This document shows, piece after piece, positions 59,517 to 64,000 of a stretch of DNA of 64,000 nucleotides (position 1 is the stretch's first letter; every line of letters starts with the position of its first letter). The DNA is taken from NCBI GenBank assembly GCA_033765145.1, contig JANRIH010000044.1, positions 159,181 through 223,180 on the forward strand, in the 5' to 3' direction. Below the pieces are notes generated by a model that saw only the letters and a list, made by a program, of their open reading frames with translations, was not told the origin of the DNA and made no database searches. Both the position numbers and the translations under genes were made by a program. This DNA is from JAGVSR01 sp033765145. Its GTDB lineage: Bacteria; Pseudomonadota; Alphaproteobacteria; Rhizobiales; Hyphomicrobiaceae.

Positions 59517-59711
59517 ATTTTCGGGGCGCCGCTTCGCCTTAACGTGCGGGCGTTCCAAAGCACTATGTCGCAGCCGAAACGGCGCGGCTTTAATGATGCA
59601 AGCGCGATGATCCAGAGTATCTAGGCGCGTGCAAAAGCGGTCGACGGAGTGGAATTTCTAGCGTTCCACAATCGGAGATCCGACGTGCGAACAAAACGAC
59701 AGGGGAAACGC

Positions 59712-60287
59712 GTGATCAGGCTTGGAATTCAATTGGTTTCTGCTGTGAGCGTTGGGCTTGCGGCTCTTGGTGTGGCTCAGGCTGGCGAAAGCGCACTGCC
59801 GGATCCTGCACTTCACAAGAAGTATCAGGACGGCAAGAAGTTCGAGGACGGCCGCTGGGTGCTTCCCGACGGCGAAGTCACCTACGACGTCATTCGCGAC
59901 GAGGCCAATCCCGACATCGTCAAGAAGGTTGACTGGCAGACCTATTCGGGTTGGCGCCGGTATCATGCTGAGTGCCACGTCTGCCATGGCCCGAATGCGG
60001 AAGGTTCGACCTTCGCGCCGGCACTCAAGGATTCGCTGAAGACGATGGACTACACGAAGTTCCTGACGATCGTCTCGAGCGGTCAGGTTCGCGACGTCGC
60101 GGGCACGAAGTATATCATGCCGGCGCTCGGCGATAACAAGAACGTCATGTGCTACGTGGACGACATCTACGTCTATCTGCGCGCGCGTTCGACGGATGCG
60201 CTTCCCGGCGGCCGCTTGAGCGCCGACCAGCGCGCGGAGAAGCCGAAAGAGATCGCCGAAGCCGAAAAGGCATGCGAAGGCGGCTGA
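59712..60287 (+). CDS. xoxG: XoxG-type cytochrome c, electron acceptor of XoxF
   Basis: A 191-residue exported cytochrome from the GTG at 59712 (AGGGG seven bases upstream). The signal peptide ends at VAQAGES. The single haem site is CHVCH (88-92); two further cysteines (NVMCYV and KACEGG) give the four-cysteine pattern of methanol-metabolism-related cytochromes. It takes electrons from XoxF and passes them to the terminal oxidase. It is a near-copy (about 115 of 124 identical residues in the core) of the next gene. The frame is open upstream to 59649. Confidence 0.93.
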   Translation: MIRLGIQLVSAVSVGLAALGVAQAGESALPDPALHKKYQDGKKFEDGRWVLPDGEVTYDVIRDEANPDIVKKVDWQTYSGWRRYHAECHVCHGPNAEGSTFAPALKDSLKTMDYTKFLTIVSSGQVRDVAGTKYIMPALGDNKNVMCYVDDIYVYLRARSTDALPGGRLSADQRAEKPKEIAEAEKACEGG

Positions 60288-60337
60288 TCAGGTGATGCCA
60301 TTCGATTGCGGCTATCAGTTTTGCCGCACGCAGAATT

Positions 60338-60372
60338 AGGGACCCGAGCACTGGCCCGGGTCCCTTTGTTTG
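60338..60372 (+). terminator. Intrinsic terminator after xoxG
   Basis: AGGGACCCG, ten-base loop, CGGGTCCCT (60338-60365), then TTGTTTGT. It separates the two xoxG-like genes into different transcription units or gives a step-down in level. Confidence 0.8.
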
Positions 60373-60418
60373 TGCTTATATCCGCCCATGCGGGTGTCGT
60401 AGGGAAAGGATCAACGCC

Positions 60419-61345
60419 GTGACGGCCTATAAAAGATTACGCGTAACGTCTGGTTTGATTGCTGTGCTCGCGTTTGGAATCGCGGGATGTGATCAGGCCG
60501 ACAACACTGCCAAGAAAGAAGAGCCGGCAGCTCCGCCTGCGGCCGAGACGAAGGCCCCCGAAGCGGCGCCTGCTCCGGCAGCAGAAGCGACGGCTCCGGC
60601 CGCCCAACCGGAGGCTGCTCCCGCTCCCGCGGCTGAAGCTCCGGCGGCTCCTGCTCCGGCGGCTGAGGCACCCGCTGCACCCGCACCTGCGGCCGAGGCT
60701 CCTGCCGCTCCGGCGCCTGCGGCCGCGGCACCTGCCACTCCGGCGCCCTCTCCGGCCGCCGAGGCTCCCGCCGCTGCCCCTGCTCCCGCCGCGGCCGCGG
60801 AGCCGGCGCCGGCCGCCGCTCCCGAAATAACGGAGAAGAAGGGCGAAAGCGCCATTCCCGATGCCACGCTCAGCAAGGCCGCTCAAGACGGCAAGACGTG
60901 GGACGGCTCGAAGTGGGTGCTGCCCGACGGCAGCCCGACCTACAATGTCGAACGGGATCCCGCCAACACGGACATCGTGAAGAAGGTCGACTGGAATACG
61001 TATTCCGGTTGGCGCCGCTATCACGCGGAGTGCCATGTGTGCCATGGCCCGAACGCGGAAGGTTCGACGTTTGCGCCGGCGCTCAAGGATTCGCTCAAGA
61101 CGATGGACTACGCGAAGTTCCTGGAGATTGTCGCGAGCGGCCAGGTGCGTGACGTTGCGGGCACGAAGTACATCATGCCGGCGCTCGGCGATAACAAGAA
61201 CGTCATGTGCTACATCGAGGACATCTACGTCTATCTGCGGGCGCGCTCGACCGACGCTCTTCCCGGTGGCCGTCTCAGTGCGGATCAACGCGCCGAGAAG
61301 CCGAAAGCGACGGCCGAGGCCGAGAAGGCCTGCGAGGGGAGCTGA
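60419..61345 (+). CDS. Lipid-anchored XoxG paralogue with a long Ala/Pro linker
   Basis: A 308-residue protein starting at GTG (AAAGGATC upstream). The N-terminus is a lipoprotein signal with lipobox IAGC, Cys24 followed by Asp. Residues 30-140 are a flexible Ala/Pro/Glu linker with 10-residue repeats (AEAPAAPAPA). The C-terminal 165 residues are an XoxG-like cytochrome: CHVCH (205-209), two more Cys, and core sequence nearly identical to the soluble XoxG. It would tether an XoxF electron acceptor to the membrane. Asp after the lipid cysteine would mean inner-membrane retention by the E. coli rule, which may not apply here. Confidence 0.9.
   Translation: MTAYKRLRVTSGLIAVLAFGIAGCDQADNTAKKEEPAAPPAAETKAPEAAPAPAAEATAPAAQPEAAPAPAAEAPAAPAPAAEAPAAPAPAAEAPAAPAPAAAAPATPAPSPAAEAPAAAPAPAAAAEPAPAAAPEITEKKGESAIPDATLSKAAQDGKTWDGSKWVLPDGSPTYNVERDPANTDIVKKVDWNTYSGWRRYHAECHVCHGPNAEGSTFAPALKDSLKTMDYAKFLEIVASGQVRDVAGTKYIMPALGDNKNVMCYIEDIYVYLRARSTDALPGGRLSADQRAEKPKATAEAEKACEGS
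60620..60750 (+). repeat. Imperfect 30-bp tandem repeats in the linker of the lipid-anchored cytochrome gene
   Basis: Three to four 30-base units encode the 10-residue sequence PAAEAPAAPA. Third positions differ between units, so the array is not new. Repeat number could vary between strains and change the tether length. Confidence 0.8.
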
Positions 61346-61381
61346 TAAGGTCCTCTATCCTTCCCATCCGGCGACAATCGA

Positions 61382-61406
61382 AACGGCGGCCCACGTGGCC
61401 GCCGTT
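61382..61406 (+). terminator. Palindromic hairpin after the second xoxG-like gene
   Basis: AACGGCGGCC, loop CACGT, GGCCGCCGTT is a perfect 10-bp stem, 37 bases past the stop. A short T-stretch (ACGTTT) follows. It likely ends this transcript before xoxJ. Confidence 0.65.
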
Positions 61407-61592
61407 CACGTTTCAGCGAACTCCTGGATTTTTCGGCGTGCATGACAGGAACTTCATGTGCATCACGGGCGCACGGTATCTATATCAGCAGCTTACAGGG
61501 ACCCTGCTGATCGGCCAGCCAGGGCTCAGTCACGAAAAATAAGCAATTGACCCGCGTCGCACGCGGGTCCGAGGAACAACTTCGAGAGGCCC

Positions 61593-62432
61593 ATGAAGCG
61601 CATTTCGACGGCCGTAATGGCCCTTGCCGTGCTCGCTGGATTTCCAGCCGCTCACGCTGCCGATGGCAACCTTGCCGACGCCACCAACCGGAAAGTCCTG
61701 CGCGTCTGCTCGATCCCGGAGAACCTTCCCTATTCGAACGACAAGGGCGAGGGGTTCGAGAACAAGATCGCGCAGATCGTCGCCGATGAACTGAAAATCC
61801 CAATCGAATACACATGGTATCCGGGCGGCTATGGCCTTGTCCGCCGAACGCTTGCCGTGAAGCGCTGCGATCTCGTGCTCGGCGCCGTGCAGACCGATGA
61901 CGCGACGCTCAACACCAACCACTATTACCACACGACCTACGTCATGTTTTACAAGAAGGGCTCGGACCTCGAGGGGGTCACGTCCTTCTTCGATCCCAAA
62001 TTGAAGGGCAAGCGCATCTCGAACCAGGGTGGCCCGATCGGCGACCAGGTTGCGAAGGCGGGCCACATGCCCAACGCGAAGAGCTATCTCGTCAACGTGG
62101 ATCGGCGCTATCTCAATCCCGAGCAAGAGATCATCGACGACGTTCTCAAGGGCGAGATCGATGTCGGCATTCTCTGGGGGCCGTTCGCAGGCTGGTTCCT
62201 GAAGCCGCATCTCGACAAGGTGACGGTCGTGCCGATCACCGAAAACGTGGCGGGCACCGGCAAAGTCGACTACCGCATCACGATGGGTGTCAGGCAGGGC
62301 GAGAGCAACTGGAAGCGGCAGTTGAACGAGATCATCAAGAAGCGTCAGGGCGACATCGACAAGGTGCTCCTCGAGTACGGGGTTCCGCTACTCGACGAGG
62401 ACTTGAAGCCGGTCACGAAGCCGCGTACCTGA
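61593..62432 (+). CDS. xoxJ: XoxJ periplasmic binding protein of the methanol-dehydrogenase system
   Basis: A 279-residue exported protein (signal peptide MALAVLAGFPAAHAAD) with the fold of type 3 solute-binding proteins: VLRVCSIPENLPYSNDKGEG, EYTWYPGGYGLVRRTL, DLVLGAVQTDDATLN and DVGILWGPFAGWFL. It belongs to the quinoprotein dehydrogenase-associated group. XoxJ is proposed to help XoxF mature or take up its cofactor. GAGAGG lies before the ATG. The CxxCW gene follows eight bases later and probably shares its transcript. Confidence 0.93.
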   Translation: MKRISTAVMALAVLAGFPAAHAADGNLADATNRKVLRVCSIPENLPYSNDKGEGFENKIAQIVADELKIPIEYTWYPGGYGLVRRTLAVKRCDLVLGAVQTDDATLNTNHYYHTTYVMFYKKGSDLEGVTSFFDPKLKGKRISNQGGPIGDQVAKAGHMPNAKSYLVNVDRRYLNPEQEIIDDVLKGEIDVGILWGPFAGWFLKPHLDKVTVVPITENVAGTGKVDYRITMGVRQGESNWKRQLNEIIKKRQGDIDKVLLEYGVPLLDEDLKPVTKPRT

Positions 62433-62440
62433 TCGGTCCC

Positions 62441-63088
62441 ATGGGACGGTCTTCTGCATTCGCAGTTTGCTCGAAATTGCTAACGCCGGCCGGGGTGCAT
62501 GCTCCGGGCGGCGTTCGCGCATCCGGCACTTTCATTCGCCGCACATTGCTCGTCGTCGGCGTAGCGTCGACGCTCTGGTCTGGCCATGCCGGGGCGTTCG
62601 ACGAGCCGGCGGGCGTGCCTGAACCCGACAGCTACCGCACGGATGCCTATCGGACGCCTGTTCCGGCAACGCTCAAGGGCGCGCGGGTTATCACGGCCGA
62701 GGAAGCTGAGGTTCTCGCCAAGGACAAGACGGCGATTTTCATCGACGTCTATCCACGGCCTCCGAAGCCGCCCAATCTTCCGGCGGGAACCGTGTGGCGA
62801 GACCCGCCGCACGCGACGATCGAAGGCGCGCACTGGCTGGCGAATGTCGGCTACGGCGTGCTGGCTCCCGAGATCGAGGACTATTTCAAGACGCGTCTTG
62901 AAAGTCTGACGGGGAGCGACCGAGCGCGGCCGGTGATCTTTTTCTGTCTCAAGGACTGCTGGATGTCCTGGAACGCGGCCAGGCGCGCGGTCGAATGGGG
63001 TTACGCGCAGGTCATCTGGTTCCCGACCGGCACGGACGGCTGGCAGGCGATCGGTAACGATCTTGTTGCCGCAAAGCCCATGCCTTGA
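62441..63088 (+). CDS. PQQ-dependent catabolism-associated CxxCW-motif protein (rhodanese-like)
   Basis: A 215-residue protein with a late signal peptide (TLLVVGVASTLWSGHAGAF). The mature part is a rhodanese-like domain with VITAEEAEVLAKDKTAIFID and the family landmark CLKDCWMSWNAARRA, where cysteines at about 169 and 173 are followed by Trp (a C-x3-C-W spacing). Such proteins are linked to PQQ-dependent alcohol oxidation in other bacteria; their role is unknown. A later start inside the first 25 codons is possible. Confidence 0.87.
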   Translation: MGRSSAFAVCSKLLTPAGVHAPGGVRASGTFIRRTLLVVGVASTLWSGHAGAFDEPAGVPEPDSYRTDAYRTPVPATLKGARVITAEEAEVLAKDKTAIFIDVYPRPPKPPNLPAGTVWRDPPHATIEGAHWLANVGYGVLAPEIEDYFKTRLESLTGSDRARPVIFFCLKDCWMSWNAARRAVEWGYAQVIWFPTGTDGWQAIGNDLVAAKPMP

Positions 63089-63141
63089 TGCCGGCTTCAT
63101 GACGCGACCGTCGTTCGCGCGGCAGAGCCTTGCGCTTCCGT

Positions 63142-63771
63142 TTACTTCGACATCATCCCGCGGATGGTGCGCGCGAGTTCGAACAGCCTCTCCTCAATGG
63201 TTGCGGGAAGCTCGCATGCGATCGGAATGTTCGCCTGACGCTCCTGGAAGATGCGACCGGCCCAGTAGAGCTTTTCCTCTTCCGGGCTCGGCGGCACGGC
63301 CGCGGTGTCGTCGACGACGATATCGCCTTGGAGCTTCGCGATGTCGACGCCCTGCTGCTCGAGTTCCTTGGCGCGCTCTTTTTGGGCGCGCTGGAATTTC
63401 TCGATGCCGCTGATGACGGAGCGCCGCTGCGTGTTGACGGTGCTGAAGAGGCCAGCGAACGCCTTGGTCAGCTTGGCATCACGGTCGGCTTCGGGCTGAG
63501 CCTTGATGTAGGTCTCGAGAGCGGCCACAGCCTTCTCGATGGGCACGCGGCGCGTGGCGAGCTTCTTGACGACGGTCGACAATTCCTTGTCCTGGAACCA
63601 GTCCTTGTGGGCGTCGAGCGCCGGGCCATCCCAAATCGCGGTCGGCGAGAGGTCGAGCACCTTCTTCTGGACGCAGGGCCAGTCCGGATTGTTGGGATCA
63701 CCGACGGCGAATGCCGGGGCCGAGCCCGCCAGCATCGCAGCGACGGTCAGAAAGGGAATGTTGACGCGCAT
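63142..63771 (-). CDS. Secreted helical protein of unknown function
   Basis: A 209-residue protein with a signal peptide (LTVAAMLAGSAPAFAVG). The mature part starts DPNNPDWPCVQKKV with one of two cysteines (the second in IACELP), and most is helical, charged sequence including a coiled-coil-like stretch (KFQRAQKERAKELEQQGVD). No named family. It lies convergent to the CxxCW gene at the end of the xox block, so an accessory role is possible. Start ATG at 63771 with GGAGG upstream. Confidence 0.7.
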   Translation of the reverse strand: MRVNIPFLTVAAMLAGSAPAFAVGDPNNPDWPCVQKKVLDLSPTAIWDGPALDAHKDWFQDKELSTVVKKLATRRVPIEKAVAALETYIKAQPEADRDAKLTKAFAGLFSTVNTQRRSVISGIEKFQRAQKERAKELEQQGVDIAKLQGDIVVDDTAAVPPSPEEEKLYWAGRIFQERQANIPIACELPATIEERLFELARTIRGMMSK

Positions 63772-63868
63772 AAGTCCTCCCGCTTGGGACGTTTTGTTTC
63801 TTTTCTTTACGACACCAATGGGGCCATCGGATGGGCCACGTCAACCGCCTCCGCCGCCGGGTGGTGTC

Positions 63869-64000
63869 TCAGGTGTTTTGAATTTTCTTCGGGCGGCCAG
63901 TCTTCGGGGCTGCTGCGTCCATGATGGCGCACAGGTCTTCCATCGTCATCAGCTTCGAGGTCAGGCCCGCAGCCATGGCCGGAGTGACTTTGAGCGTCTT
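63869..64000 (-). mobile_element. C-terminal end of a probable transposase (cut by the window edge)
   Basis: The reverse strand from the right edge reads 43 codons and a TGA at 63869-63871: KTLKVTPAMAAGLTSKLMTM, then EDLCAIMDA and a basic end KTGRPKKIQNT. The TPAMxAGL start resembles the C-terminus of IS1-type transposases found in alphaproteobacteria. The rest and the element ends are outside the window. The identification rests on 43 residues and is tentative. Confidence 0.5.

Noticed and set aside
60437..61288. Antisense frame across the anchored cytochrome gene
   Set aside because: It mirrors the Ala/Pro repeat as Arg/Gly-rich sequence and has no start signals.
1..64000. tRNA, rRNA or CRISPR features
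   Set aside because: I read the intergenic regions for cloverleaf ends, rRNA-like sequence and regularly spaced repeats and found none; very degenerate cases could be missed by eye.

Overview
The window looks like a chromosomal segment of a GC-rich, methylotrophic alphaproteobacterium, most likely of the Hyphomicrobiales (Hyphomicrobium-like). The evidence is a lanthanide-type methanol dehydrogenase cluster (xoxF with two xoxG-like cytochromes and xoxJ), the tetrahydromethanopterin-linked fhcBADC operon, a three-gene bc1 operon (petABC), an MvaT/H-NS-like small protein, and the cca/DUF6111/NUDIX gene order typical of that group. The placement is inferred from gene content, not from a database search. 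I saw no rRNA or tRNA gene and no CRISPR array.

Left part (1-27,000): the two methylmalonyl-CoA mutase subunit genes (mutA whole, mutB cut by the left edge) are separated by a secreted-protein gene and a glycosyltransferase gene. Then come a HerA-like ATPase, a small cytochrome c, an RTX-type C-terminal remnant, a patatin-like lipoprotein and a cytoplasmic Fe/Mn superoxide dismutase. They are followed by a MacA/MacB-type efflux operon, an H-NS-like gene, the cca-DUF6111-NUDIX operon, a secreted transglycosylase-like protein with a coupled Cys-rich partner, a Tat-exported superoxide dismutase beside hemF, a tandem pair of ABC exporters, and a three-gene overlapping operon for a fimbrial/spore-coat-U-like secreted protein with a chaperone-like partner.

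Middle part (27,000-47,200): petABC; a methylthioadenosine salvage block (mtnP, apt, a zinc-ribbon protein, mtnA and a class II aldolase) that fits a DHAP shunt; catalase; DUF3297; ychF; a Kazal-type inhibitor; pth and rplY. Next are a Zur/Fur-family regulator, a protein with two HdeA-like repeats, a ZnuD-like TonB receptor with a Zur-box-like site in front of it, a pentapeptide-repeat protein and a DUF1194 protein.

Right part (47,200-64,000): a continuous C1-oxidation block. Leftward fhcBADC (formyl-H4MPT to formate) is divergent from a rightward mxaD-like, YVTN-propeller and two secreted-protein unit. A leftward SoxYZ-like carrier and zinc metallohydrolase (the quinoprotein relay) follow. 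Then rightward come xoxF, xoxG, a lipid-anchored xoxG paralogue, xoxJ and a CxxCW rhodanese-like gene. Together they would oxidise methanol in the periplasm, pass electrons to cytochrome c, and finish C1 oxidation to formate in the cytoplasm. The right edge holds the C-terminus of what looks like a transposase.
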